Shown here: in pieces, positions 35,914 to 45,786 of the stretch
Layout of the letters: each line of letters opens with the position of its first letter
Position numbering within the stretch: the first letter of the stretch is position 1
Translations under genes and position numbers: made by a program
Assembly: GCF_003148665.1 (NCBI RefSeq)
Contig: NZ_QGGQ01000002.1
Location: 558,001-622,000, forward strand
DNA: 64,000 bases
Source of the DNA: Maribacter polysiphoniae
GTDB taxonomy: Bacteria; Bacteroidota; Bacteroidia; Flavobacteriales; Flavobacteriaceae
Direction of reading: 5' to 3'
The notes under the pieces: model-generated
What the model was told of the DNA's origin: nothing
What the model saw: only the letters and a program-made list of their open reading frames with translations
The model's database searches: none

Positions 35914-36339
35914 ATGTTATTGAATGTTTCCTACAATCGTATTGAGATTACGAGAAAGGTCGATGCGGAAGTCGGAAAGCCCTTTACCTTAAAAGAACGT
36001 TGGGCCTTGGATGGTATTGGATCCCCAAAATTGTTCATTACGGGCGCCAGTACGCAAATCAGGAATTTACTCATCCTGGACAATAACATCAACTGTTGCA
36101 ACATCGAACTACGACCCAAAGGAATCATTGTACGGTTCCGGTCTTTACTGGAGTCCTATGCCTTGGTTATTCCCTTTTACAAATTGGCCATCTATAAGGG
36201 GGATGTAGCTATTTACACCATTTATAGGGACAATTACTTTATAAAAGTACGTTCGGATACCAAGGCCATTCAAAAGTTCTTTAAAAAGATTCTGGATTAC
36301 AAAACCGATAACAAACCCACTTCAATAGAGGACTTATGA
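35914..36339 (+). CDS. Conserved hypothetical protein
   Basis: The 141-residue protein has no signal peptide, membrane helix or known catalytic motif. It is mixed alpha/beta, with strands such as CCNIELRPKGIIVRF and VAIYTIYRDNYFIKVRS and a charged helix VRSDTKAIQKFFKKILDY. It may be a PH-like or similar small beta fold, but I do not recognise it. The stop overlaps the start of the SDR/DUF2867 gene (ATGA type, 4 bases), so it is translationally coupled to that gene and the two proteins may act together. Confidence 0.78.
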   Translation: MLLNVSYNRIEITRKVDAEVGKPFTLKERWALDGIGSPKLFITGASTQIRNLLILDNNINCCNIELRPKGIIVRFRSLLESYALVIPFYKLAIYKGDVAIYTIYRDNYFIKVRSDTKAIQKFFKKILDYKTDNKPTSIEDL

Positions 36340-37760
36340 AAATACTGCTCACTGGTGCCAATGGATATATAGGAATGCGATTACTGCCCCAACTACTGGC
36401 GTTGGATCATGAGGTCATCTGTGCGGTCAGGGATAAAAATCGTTTGTCTATCGATGACTGGACCAAATCCCAAGTACAAGTCATCGAATTGGATTTCTTA
36501 AGTGAATTTTCACCCGACATTCTTCCCAAAGATATAGATATCGCCTATTATCTTATTCATTCCATGAGTTCATCCACATCGGATTTTGACGAAAAGGAAG
36601 CCCAATCAGCCCTAACCTTTAACCAATATATGGTCGGGACCAATGTAAAACAGGTTATTTATTTGAGCGGGATTGTCAATGAAGAGAAGCTGTCGAAGCA
36701 TTTGAGTTCACGGAAAAACGTCGAGGACATCCTTTATCGGGGTCATTTCAACCTAACCGTTCTTAGAGCCGGCATTATTGTGGGATCGGGCAGTTCATCC
36801 TTTGAGATCATACGGGACCTATGCGAGAAATTACCTTTTATGATCACCCCAAAATGGGTATTGACCAAAACCCAACCCATTGCCATTAGGGATGTTATAC
36901 GTTTTTTAACCGGGGTTATCGGCAATAAGAAGACCTATAACGATTCCTTCGATATTGGCGGACCCGATGTATTCACCTACAAAGAGATGTTGCATCAGTA
37001 TGCAAAGTCCCGCGGTTTTAAAAACTGGATTGTTACCGTACCCATTATGACCCCGAAATTATCCTCTTATTGGTTGTATTTTGTTACATCGACCTCTTAC
37101 AAATTGGCCATTAACCTTGTTGATAGCATGAAGATGGAAGTCATTGCCAAGGACCAAAGATTGCAGGATATTTTGGGAATCAAAACCCATAGCTATAAAG
37201 AAGCGATTGCGATGGCCTTTAAAAAGATAGAACAGAATCTGGTCATCAGCAGCTGGAAGGACAGTATGGTGAGCGGACGCTTTCAAAAAAATCTGGAAAA
37301 ATACATACAGGTACCTAAGTATGGTATCCTAAAAGACGAACAAAAAAGGAAGGTCACCGATGTAGAGGCCGTTTTGGACAACATATGGAAAATAGGGGGC
37401 GAAAACGGATGGTACTACGGCAATTGGCTGTGGAAGATCAGGGGATTTCTTGACAAGTTGAATGGTGGGGTCGGACTAAGAAGGGGGCGAACCCATCCTG
37501 ATAAGATTTTTCCTGGTGATGCCTTGGATTTTTGGAGGGTTCTTCTAGCCGATAAGGAGGCCAAACGGTTATTGCTTTTTGCCGAAATGAAATTACCCGG
37601 CGAGGCTTGGCTCGAATTTAAAATCGATGAAAACGATATACTACACCAAACGGCCACCTTTAGACCTCGAGGATTAAAGGGCCGTTTGTATTGGTATAGT
37701 ATTATACCCTTTCATTACTTTATCTTTGGCGGAATGATTCGAAATATCACCAAAACATAA
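36336..37760 (+). CDS. SDR-type NAD(P)-binding protein with C-terminal DUF2867 domain
   Basis: The 474-residue protein starts with a Rossmann motif TGANGYIG (residues 6-13) and an extended-SDR-like domain to about 290 (ISDIAYYLIHSM-type block: DIDIAYYLIHSMSSS, VIYLSGIV, RAGIIVGSGSSSFEIIRDL). The C-terminal 140 residues, with LRRGRTHPDKIFPGDALDFWRV and GRLYWYSIIPFHYFIFGGMIRNI, form a DUF2867 domain. This two-domain design is found in many bacteria as NAD(P)H-binding protein of unknown substrate; some relatives act on lipids or quinones. It is coupled to the small upstream gene by a 4-base overlap. Confidence 0.9.
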   Translation: MKILLTGANGYIGMRLLPQLLALDHEVICAVRDKNRLSIDDWTKSQVQVIELDFLSEFSPDILPKDIDIAYYLIHSMSSSTSDFDEKEAQSALTFNQYMVGTNVKQVIYLSGIVNEEKLSKHLSSRKNVEDILYRGHFNLTVLRAGIIVGSGSSSFEIIRDLCEKLPFMITPKWVLTKTQPIAIRDVIRFLTGVIGNKKTYNDSFDIGGPDVFTYKEMLHQYAKSRGFKNWIVTVPIMTPKLSSYWLYFVTSTSYKLAINLVDSMKMEVIAKDQRLQDILGIKTHSYKEAIAMAFKKIEQNLVISSWKDSMVSGRFQKNLEKYIQVPKYGILKDEQKRKVTDVEAVLDNIWKIGGENGWYYGNWLWKIRGFLDKLNGGVGLRRGRTHPDKIFPGDALDFWRVLLADKEAKRLLLFAEMKLPGEAWLEFKIDENDILHQTATFRPRGLKGRLYWYSIIPFHYFIFGGMIRNITKT

Positions 37761-37821
37761 AATATCCAATACTATCGAAATATTCAAACTACTTAAGACA
37801 AATCCATTACTTTCCGTTTCT

Positions 37822-39264
37822 TTGGCCCTACTACTCCTGTTTTCCGGGATTGTGCTGTTCGCGACGGAATTCAGCTATAATGCTATCGAATCGGCTTCGC
37901 TATGGGTTCGCAACTACTTCGGATATTTTTATTTGTATTTGGGATTGGGATGTGTCTTATTTCTATTTGCAATAGCACTTTCCCCTATTGGGAGGATAAG
38001 GCTAGGCTCAAAGGACTCAAGACCGGAATACTCTTCCTGGTCATGGATAGCCATGCTATATAGTGCGGGAATGGGTGCAGGTATTCTTTTGCGTGCCGTT
38101 CAAGAACCTGTATTCATGCAGCAACATCCACCCTATTCCTCTACCCTATCACCGGATATCCTGGCCTTGGAATTCACATTTTACCAATGGGGATTTACCG
38201 CCTGGGCATTTTATGGCCTCTTTGCCATGGTCATCGGGTATGCATTGTTCGTCAAAAAAAAGAAAGTCAGGGTCAGTGCCTCCATTGAGGATTCAATCAC
38301 CAACCCATTGGCCCGAAATGGGATTGACATTATAACCATTCTCACAACGGTTTTCGGCCTTATTGCGGCAATAGCCTTGGGAACCGCCCAAATAAAAGGA
38401 GGCATCAACCATTTAACCGGAAATGATTTTGGTCTGGGAACCATGCTGCTACTGGCCGTATTCATTTCCTTATTGGCTTTTTACTCTGCATGGCAAGGGG
38501 TGAACAAAGGAATCAAAGTCATATCCCAGATCAACATTCTTGTTGCCCTTTCCCTTTTACTGTACATCTTCTCCACCAGTGATATCACCGCGATTTTGAG
38601 TGTATTCACAAAGGCCACCATACAGTACCTTATTGACTTTTTACCTATGAGCCTCGCCTATGGGCCATACGATCCCGGCATTGCCTTCCTTACGGATTGG
38701 ACCTTTTACTATTGGGCGTTTTGGTTGGCCTGGGCCCCTTTTACGGGTATTTTTATTGCACGTATCTCAAAAGGCAGAACGTTACGCCAAATGGTATTGG
38801 GTGTACTACTCGTTCCCAGTATAGGTACTTTTTTCTGGTTTTCGGTATTTGGCACTTCGGCCTTCCAATTGATTGAGGGTTGGGGCGGATACCACAGTGA
38901 ATTCGACAGTGTTTTTTCTTCCCTGTTTGTCTTTTTCGGAAATTATCCCCTGGCCAGCGCACTCAATATCATTACACTTTTTCTATTGATAGGTTTTTTG
39001 GTAACTTCCTTGGATTCCGCTGTTTTTGTACTTAGTATGTTCACCGATCAAGGAAGGAAAACACCTGCGAAAAGCCATAGGTTACTATGGTCGGTTTTTA
39101 TTCTCTTTACAATCATGGCCTTATTATGGCTCAGTAGTGCAAAACCTGAAATCGATATTCTTATCGTAGTGCAAAAAGTACTGATAATAACATCGTTGCC
39201 CTTTGCCTTATTCATGGTAGTAATGACGGGAATTTTCCTAAGGAACGTTTTAAGAAAGCATTGA
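37822..39264 (+). CDS. BCCT-family betaine/choline/carnitine-type transporter
   Basis: The 480-residue membrane protein has about twelve hydrophobic segments and the BCCT signatures YSAGMGAGILLRAVQEPVF near 72 and FYYWAFWLAWAPFTGIFIARISKGRTLRQM near 294-323. It imports a compatible solute or trimethylammonium compound. The start is uncertain: the frame is open and protein-like back to about 37738 (including IEIFKLLKTNPLLSVS) but holds no ATG, GTG or TTG before the TTG at 37822. The true start may be an ATA at 37762, right after the upstream stop, or the TTG. It converges on ctlX with 17 bases between. Confidence 0.9.
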   Translation: MALLLLFSGIVLFATEFSYNAIESASLWVRNYFGYFYLYLGLGCVLFLFAIALSPIGRIRLGSKDSRPEYSSWSWIAMLYSAGMGAGILLRAVQEPVFMQQHPPYSSTLSPDILALEFTFYQWGFTAWAFYGLFAMVIGYALFVKKKKVRVSASIEDSITNPLARNGIDIITILTTVFGLIAAIALGTAQIKGGINHLTGNDFGLGTMLLLAVFISLLAFYSAWQGVNKGIKVISQINILVALSLLLYIFSTSDITAILSVFTKATIQYLIDFLPMSLAYGPYDPGIAFLTDWTFYYWAFWLAWAPFTGIFIARISKGRTLRQMVLGVLLVPSIGTFFWFSVFGTSAFQLIEGWGGYHSEFDSVFSSLFVFFGNYPLASALNIITLFLLIGFLVTSLDSAVFVLSMFTDQGRKTPAKSHRLLWSVFILFTIMALLWLSSAKPEIDILIVVQKVLIITSLPFALFMVVMTGIFLRNVLRKH

Positions 39265-39281
39265 TCGGGCCTGTGCTGGTA

Positions 39282-40214
39282 TCATTCCTTTGGCAGGAAT
39301 ACCTCGGCCATCATACAACGGGCACTGCCACCTCCGCACGTCTCAATGGTATCCAAAGGACTATGGATTATTTCACAACGCTTTTCTATTTGTGCCAGTT
39401 GTTTAGGATCAAGACTGTTATAGGCCGCGGAACTCATCACTAGGAAACGTTTATCATCATCTCCCCGCACCTCAAGCATATTACCCGCAAATTGATGCAT
39501 TTGTGCTTCAGTAATCCTAATCAGTTCCTTTCCATCCTTTTTTAAATGCGATACAACATTTTTACGCTCTTTCTTATCATCGATCGTATCCAAACAAATG
39601 ACCGCAAAATCTTCCCCCATGGCCATCATTACATTGGTGTGGTAAATCGGTAAGCGTTGGCCATCAACGGTTTGATTGGCCGTAAAGATAACCGGAAAAC
39701 AATCAAAGTCCTCACAGAATTCAATAATCAAATCCTCATGGGCCCTGTCGGACAAGGCACAATACACCTTTTGGTTTATCCTATCCATCAGTATGCTACC
39801 AGTACCTTCCAGAAAGACACCTTGCTCCTCTGCGGACGTATAATCCACAACATCCTTAATCTTGAATCCTTTATCCTCTAGGATATCCAAAATATCCTCC
39901 CTACGTTCATTCCTTCGGTTTTCGGCGAACATCGGATAGATAACAACGGTTCCATTTTCATGGAACGATATCCAGTTATTAGGGAAAATAGAATCCGGAG
40001 TATCGAACTCCTTGGTATCATCGATTACAATTACCTCTACACCTTTGTTTCGCAGGGCGTTTACAAAAACATCAAATTCCGATTGTGCCTTCGCATTAAT
40101 CGCCTGGTTTTTCAAATCCATTTCTTCCATGAAATAGTTGTTCACGGCCGTTTGTTCATTCATCCTGAAGTTGACAGGGCGAATCATCAATATGGTATTG
40201 GTAATCTGCATCAT
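39282..40214 (-). CDS. ctlX: CtlX-like citrulline/guanidino-compound hydrolase
   Basis: The 310-residue protein belongs to the amidinotransferase/arginine-deiminase fold and resembles CtlX (citrulline utilisation hydrolase). Motifs seen: RPVNFRMNEQTAVNNYF near 13, FPNNWISFHENGTVVIYPM near 77, the acidic-Glu block GVFLEGTGSILMDR near 130, NVMMAMGEDFAVICLD near 194 and the nucleophile region TCGGGSARCMMAEVFLP, whose second Cys is the likely catalytic residue. It is cytoplasmic. A TATTTTTG promoter box lies 18 bases upstream. The neighbouring DDAH-like gene is upstream on the same strand. The reaction is taken from the family. Confidence 0.87.
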   Translation of the reverse strand: MMQITNTILMIRPVNFRMNEQTAVNNYFMEEMDLKNQAINAKAQSEFDVFVNALRNKGVEVIVIDDTKEFDTPDSIFPNNWISFHENGTVVIYPMFAENRRNERREDILDILEDKGFKIKDVVDYTSAEEQGVFLEGTGSILMDRINQKVYCALSDRAHEDLIIEFCEDFDCFPVIFTANQTVDGQRLPIYHTNVMMAMGEDFAVICLDTIDDKKERKNVVSHLKKDGKELIRITEAQMHQFAGNMLEVRGDDDKRFLVMSSAAYNSLDPKQLAQIEKRCEIIHSPLDTIETCGGGSARCMMAEVFLPKE

Positions 40215-40232
40215 TTAAATGGAGTATTTGGG

Positions 40233-40240
40233 CAAAAATA
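40233..40240 (-). promoter_or_regulatory. -7 promoter box of ctlX
   Basis: Minus strand TATTTTTG matches TAnnTTTG, 18 bases before the ctlX start at 40214. It suggests that ctlX can be transcribed separately from the upstream gene. Confidence 0.4.
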
Positions 40241-40303
40241 ACTTTTTGACCTAGTATTGGCTACTTAAAAACACAAAATCGTATGCAATTGTTAATAAAC
40301 AAA

Positions 40304-41218
40304 CTACTCCCGAACCAATGGCAAGGTACTACATCGGAGCAACCCCCCTTGTTTTGAGATTTCGGCATACGGAATTTCCTCGACAGTAAACCCCTGAGCC
40401 CTGAGCCATGTATTCAATCGTTTGAAGTTGCGTTCAGAAACCACAACATCGGGAGCGATTGAAAACACATTGCAGTACATGTGGTACATTTCTTCGGGAG
40501 AAATCTCAAAGATATTCTCCTTGCCAAAATATTCCACTAGCCATTCATACTCTTCTTCGACCAAAAAACCGTTCTTATGTATGATTGCCTTATCATTCCC
40601 TACAGGTTGAAAACAACAGTCCAAATGCAGGGCATTCTCTTTAGGATTCGTGATCGATTTTCTCAACTCAAAGGATTTTACCTTCTTATCGGGAAACATT
40701 TTCCTGATATACTCCACGCCGGCCTTGTTGGTCCGAGCGGTTATATAATCCGGATAATCCTTTCCGGTATAGGTGCCGATAAAGATATAGTCGTTCCACG
40801 GCATCACATCACCTCCTTCAATATGTACCTCCTCAGGAGGATACAAAATATTCTTGGGGTCAATTTTATCAACCACATGGAGTATGGCCTCGAATTCCTC
40901 TTCACGATCAGGAAGAATATTGGCCTTGATCAATTTATCCTCAATAACAAAGGCAATATCCCTTGAAAATATCTGATTACAATCATGCAGGACTTTTGGG
41001 CGAAAAACCTGCACTCCATACTTTTCAAAAACCTTTGCAAAAGTTTCCATTTCCAATACCATATCCGCTTCTTTGGGATAAGTCCCAGCAAGGATATGTT
41101 CTAAGGATTTAGGGTCATACGCCTCTTCTGGTAAGGGTATTGGCCCACATTCCAGAGCTGTACCCAAGACGACTGTCTTAAGTTTTGAGGTTTCGTTTTT
41201 TATATGAAGATTCAACAT
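40304..41218 (-). CDS. DDAH/amidinotransferase-family protein
   Basis: This 304-residue protein has the fold of dimethylarginine dimethylaminohydrolase and glycine amidinotransferase: VFRPKVLHDCNQIFSRDIAFVI near 75-96, the EGGD motif (HIEGGDVMPWNDYIFIG) near 135, HLDCCFQPVG near 198 and the C-terminal nucleophile region SKQGGLLRCSTLPLVRE. Active-site Glu/Asp, His and Cys are therefore present. It likely acts on a guanidino compound. I start at the ATG at 41218; an earlier in-frame start gives an 18-residue extension that covers the promoter box. It lies upstream of ctlX. Confidence 0.88.
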   Translation of the reverse strand: MLNLHIKNETSKLKTVVLGTALECGPIPLPEEAYDPKSLEHILAGTYPKEADMVLEMETFAKVFEKYGVQVFRPKVLHDCNQIFSRDIAFVIEDKLIKANILPDREEEFEAILHVVDKIDPKNILYPPEEVHIEGGDVMPWNDYIFIGTYTGKDYPDYITARTNKAGVEYIRKMFPDKKVKSFELRKSITNPKENALHLDCCFQPVGNDKAIIHKNGFLVEEEYEWLVEYFGKENIFEISPEEMYHMYCNVFSIAPDVVVSERNFKRLNTWLRAQGFTVEEIPYAEISKQGGLLRCSTLPLVRE

Positions 41219-41232
41219 GGTTTTATTTTGGG

Positions 41233-41240
41233 CAAATATA
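41233..41240 (-). promoter_or_regulatory. -7 promoter box of the DDAH-like gene
   Basis: Minus strand TATATTTG matches TAnnTTTG, 14 bases before the ATG at 41218. It supports that start over the longer frame. Confidence 0.42.
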
Positions 41241-41261
41241 AGAAATCGGAATTGTGGACCA

Positions 41262-41299
41262 TAAAAAAACACCCTTATCCAACCAGAAAAAGGGTGTCA
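41262..41299 (-). terminator. Intrinsic terminator of gltA
   Basis: Minus strand stem ACACCCTT / AAGGGTGT with a 13-base loop, followed by seven T residues. It begins about 24 bases after the gltA stop. Confidence 0.85.
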
Positions 41300-41322
41300 T
41301 AAAATATATTCAAAAGGTACGG

Positions 41323-42606
41323 TTACCGTTGTTCGACAGGAACAAAAGGTCTGTACGTTTTTCCAATATAAACCTGTCTTGGTCTACCGATAGGTTCATG
41401 ATTTAATCGCATTTCCCTCCATTGTGCAATCCAACCAGGAAGTCGGCCCATGGCGAACATCACGGTGAACATTTCCCTTGGGATACCCAAGGCCCTATAG
41501 ATGATTCCTGAGTAGAAATCAACATTGGGGTATAGATTCCGCTCCACAAAATAAGGATCTTCCAAGGCTACTTTCTCCAAACTCTTGGCTATATCCAAAA
41601 TAGGATCGACAATGCCTAAATCCTCAAGGACCTCATCGGCCGCCTTTTTAATGATCCTTGCCCTTGGATCAAAGTTTTTATAAACACGGTGACCAAAGCC
41701 CATCAATCTAAATTCATCGTTCTTGTCTTTTGCTTTATCCATATATTTATGGGTATCGCCACCATCGTTCTTAATGGCTTCCAACATTTCTATAACCGCT
41801 TGGTTCGCACCTCCATGCAAAGGTCCCCAAAGTGCGGAAATACCTGCTGATAACGACACAAACAACCCTGCATGCGAAGAACCGGTAATCCGAACCGCTG
41901 AAGTTGAACAGTTTTGTTCGTGATCCGCATGAAGAATCAACAATTTATCTAGGGCATCAATTATTATTTTGTTGCATTTATATTCTTTACTAGGCTTTTT
42001 GAACATCATCTTATGAAGATTTTCAACATAGCCCAAATTATCATCACCATAATCAAGGGGTAATCCTTTCTTTTTACGCATGGTCCACGCGACCAAAACG
42101 GGGAATTTACCCAAAATCTTAACAATGGAATGGTACATATCCTTTTCAGACGAGATATTTACCGATGTTGGATTAAAAGCGATCAAAGCACTTGTCAAGG
42201 ATGACAAAACCCCCATTGGATGCGCCGATTTTGGAAAACCATCCAAAATCTTCTTCATTTCCTCATCCACTTGGGACTCCGCTTTTATATCCTCATGGAA
42301 AGTATTCAATTGCTCTTTGTTCGGTAATTCACCAAATATCAACAAATAGGCAACCTCAAGAAAATCGGCCTTTTCAGCCAGTTCCTCGATCGCATATCCT
42401 CTATATCTAAGCATTCCCTTTTCACCATCCAAAAACGTTATTGCACTTTCACAAGAACCTGTATTCTTAAACCCTGGATCGATGGTTATCATCCCTGTGG
42501 ATGACCTTAATGTTTTGATATCGATGGCCAATTCATTCTCAGTATCTTTAATTACTGGAAATTCATATCTCTTGCCATCGTATTCAAGAATTGCTTTATC
42601 TGACAT
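41323..42606 (-). CDS. gltA: Citrate synthase
   Basis: Citrate synthase condenses acetyl-CoA and oxaloacetate at the entry of the TCA cycle. The 427-residue protein is of the hexameric bacterial type: DPGFKNTGSCESAITFLDGEKGMLRYRGY near 43-71, the catalytic block SSHAGLFVSLSAGISALWGPLHGGANQAV near 243-271, GFGHRVYKNFDPRA near 304-317 and FYSGIIYRALGIP near 367. All active-site His and Asp residues are in place. It lies in the conserved block gltA, glycogen synthase, eno, carA. A perfect dyad (42661-42682) lies upstream and a terminator downstream. Confidence 0.98.
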   Translation of the reverse strand: MSDKAILEYDGKRYEFPVIKDTENELAIDIKTLRSSTGMITIDPGFKNTGSCESAITFLDGEKGMLRYRGYAIEELAEKADFLEVAYLLIFGELPNKEQLNTFHEDIKAESQVDEEMKKILDGFPKSAHPMGVLSSLTSALIAFNPTSVNISSEKDMYHSIVKILGKFPVLVAWTMRKKKGLPLDYGDDNLGYVENLHKMMFKKPSKEYKCNKIIIDALDKLLILHADHEQNCSTSAVRITGSSHAGLFVSLSAGISALWGPLHGGANQAVIEMLEAIKNDGGDTHKYMDKAKDKNDEFRLMGFGHRVYKNFDPRARIIKKAADEVLEDLGIVDPILDIAKSLEKVALEDPYFVERNLYPNVDFYSGIIYRALGIPREMFTVMFAMGRLPGWIAQWREMRLNHEPIGRPRQVYIGKTYRPFVPVEQR

Positions 42607-42660
42607 TTTTATATTTTAATGAATTAATGTGAGCGGTAAATTTAAACAAAACGCATCATT

Positions 42661-42682
42661 TTAACAATTCCGCAATTGTTAA
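42661..42682. promoter_or_regulatory. Perfect inverted repeat upstream of gltA, operator-like
   Basis: TTAACAATT, a four-base spacer CCGC, then AATTGTTAA, 55-76 bases before the gltA start. The right half extends as GCAATTGTTAATAA, and the same 14 bases occur at 40283-40297 between the two guanidino hydrolase genes. The dyad may bind a dimeric regulator; the factor is unknown. Confidence 0.45.
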
Positions 42683-42737
42683 TAATCTCCCTAAAGATTA
42701 CTATAAGATATTTAAGTAAAAATATGTCAAAAATCGA

Positions 42738-44279
42738 CTATGAACCACATAAATATAACAACTTGTAGTATGCGTCCACGGATTTCTCCCAAGTAAACCT
42801 CATTTTTTTGGCATTTTCTTGGATCCTTTTCCATTGGGCCTTGTCATTATTATAGACATCCAAGACCAAATCAAAGGAGGCCACCATATTTTTTATCTTT
42901 TCATCATAGGTGTCCCCGTCAAAACTAAATCCTGTTTTCATATGCTCAACGGTATCTTTCAATCCTCCTGTATGATGCACCAAACATGGGTGGCCATTTC
43001 TCATGGCCAACATTTGGCTAATACCACAGGGTTCAAACAGACTTGGCATAAAATAGAGATCTGTTTCCAAATACAAAGAATCAATAACATCCTCTGATTG
43101 GGCATTTATAAAAATAAGATTGGAATATTCATAGCTAATAGACCGCAGCAACTCTTCATATTCGGGAGCACCGGTTCCCAAAATCATTAGGACTCCGTTT
43201 TGGCTCTCCAACTTTTTCAATATTTCGATCAACGCTTCCGGTGAGCGTTTAAAAAAATAAAATTTCTGTTCTGTCAATCGTGCCACACTGGAGACGACGA
43301 AACTAGGTGGTTCAGTCAAGAACTTAACGACCTTCTCCCCTGTATGGGCCAGAAAGTCCGCCTTATATTTTTTAGATTCCTCCTGTAACCATTGAAAGAT
43401 GGCCTTTATGATATTCTTATAGATGGCATTCTTTTCGGCCTCTCGAATATTGGCGTAATTACTTCCATTCAAAATACCGAACAACCTCCCTTCATTATCT
43501 GCCCTCTGCAAATCCACCTCGAGACCTTCCCCTCCAATAAATTCGGGCGGGGCACTAGGTAGCAACACATCTTCCTTATAAGATGGCGAAACGGTATGAA
43601 CGGCATCGGCAAAACGAATACCTACCGCCATAAGGTTAATACAATCCTGATACCTATAATCCTTTAATTGTTCAGTATCATAATCAATATCGCGGAACCA
43701 ATTTCGCAAGGATGCGTAATTATTCTCGAAAGGACGAATTCCTTGTATGGCTAAGTTATGTATACTATATACATATCTAATTTTCTTTAAATCCCTGTAT
43801 GCAGGGTGAAAGGTCTTTAAGAATAATACCAGACTTGAATGCCAATCGTGCATATGCACAATATCCAACTCCCCGAAAGCACCTTGTTTTATAGCCTCAG
43901 CGACTGCTGTACAAAAAATAACGTACTTGATAAAATCAGAATAAAAAGGTTCGACAGGGTTATTGTGATAGATTTGGGCAATATCCCCAGCTTCGATTTC
44001 CGGATGATGAATTACATAATGGCTAATATTCGGAAACTCTTTCTTTGGAACAACCTCATATAATTCCGCAATATAGGTCGTTCCCCTTAATTGAAAATGA
44101 AGATTGGTTTTGAAAGTCCCTCCTATATGCAATCGCGAATACGCAGGCACCACCACATGTACTTTATCTCCCCTTTGCGCTATCTGTCTGGGTACATCAC
44201 GGACGACATCGCCCATACCACCAGCTTTACACTTATTTAATCCGTCGTTTTCTGCGGCAACAAAAAGAAAATTTGTCAT
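42738..44279 (-). CDS. glgA: Glycogen/starch synthase (GT5)
   Basis: The protein (513 residues from the ATG at 44279) belongs to glycosyltransferase family 5, which adds glucose from ADP- or UDP-glucose to alpha-1,4-glucans. Motifs: KAGGMGDVVRDVPRQI (sugar-nucleotide binding, near 17-32), VHMHDWHSSLV near 141, YSIHNLAIQG near 169, VSPSYKEDVL near 235 and the C-terminal ETDLYFMPSLFEPCGISQMLAMRNGHPCLVHHTGGL with the catalytic Glu. It is somewhat longer than usual bacterial GlgA and lies between gltA and eno. ADP-glucose preference is not decided by sequence alone. Confidence 0.92.
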   Translation of the reverse strand: MTNFLFVAAENDGLNKCKAGGMGDVVRDVPRQIAQRGDKVHVVVPAYSRLHIGGTFKTNLHFQLRGTTYIAELYEVVPKKEFPNISHYVIHHPEIEAGDIAQIYHNNPVEPFYSDFIKYVIFCTAVAEAIKQGAFGELDIVHMHDWHSSLVLFLKTFHPAYRDLKKIRYVYSIHNLAIQGIRPFENNYASLRNWFRDIDYDTEQLKDYRYQDCINLMAVGIRFADAVHTVSPSYKEDVLLPSAPPEFIGGEGLEVDLQRADNEGRLFGILNGSNYANIREAEKNAIYKNIIKAIFQWLQEESKKYKADFLAHTGEKVVKFLTEPPSFVVSSVARLTEQKFYFFKRSPEALIEILKKLESQNGVLMILGTGAPEYEELLRSISYEYSNLIFINAQSEDVIDSLYLETDLYFMPSLFEPCGISQMLAMRNGHPCLVHHTGGLKDTVEHMKTGFSFDGDTYDEKIKNMVASFDLVLDVYNNDKAQWKRIQENAKKMRFTWEKSVDAYYKLLYLCGS

Positions 44280-44343
44280 GTATTGAAGCAATCATTAATT
44301 AGTACTCTATTTTACATTAAATTAAGTAAAGTTTGGCATTAAG

Positions 44344-44376
44344 CCAAAAAAAAGCCTTTCTAAAGAAAGGCTTTTT
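44344..44376 (-). terminator. Intrinsic terminator of eno
   Basis: Stem AAAGCCTTTC / GAAAGGCTTT with a four-base loop and T-runs on both sides (44351-44374 is the stem). It works on the minus strand after eno; the plus strand also has six T residues. Confidence 0.85.
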
Positions 44377-44391
44377 TAAAAATTAATCTAT

Positions 44392-45735
<1,344 letters not shown>

Positions 45736-45786
45736 CTACTTTTTAGAGGCATTTGAACCCTATTTTTACATGAAAATAACGATAGT

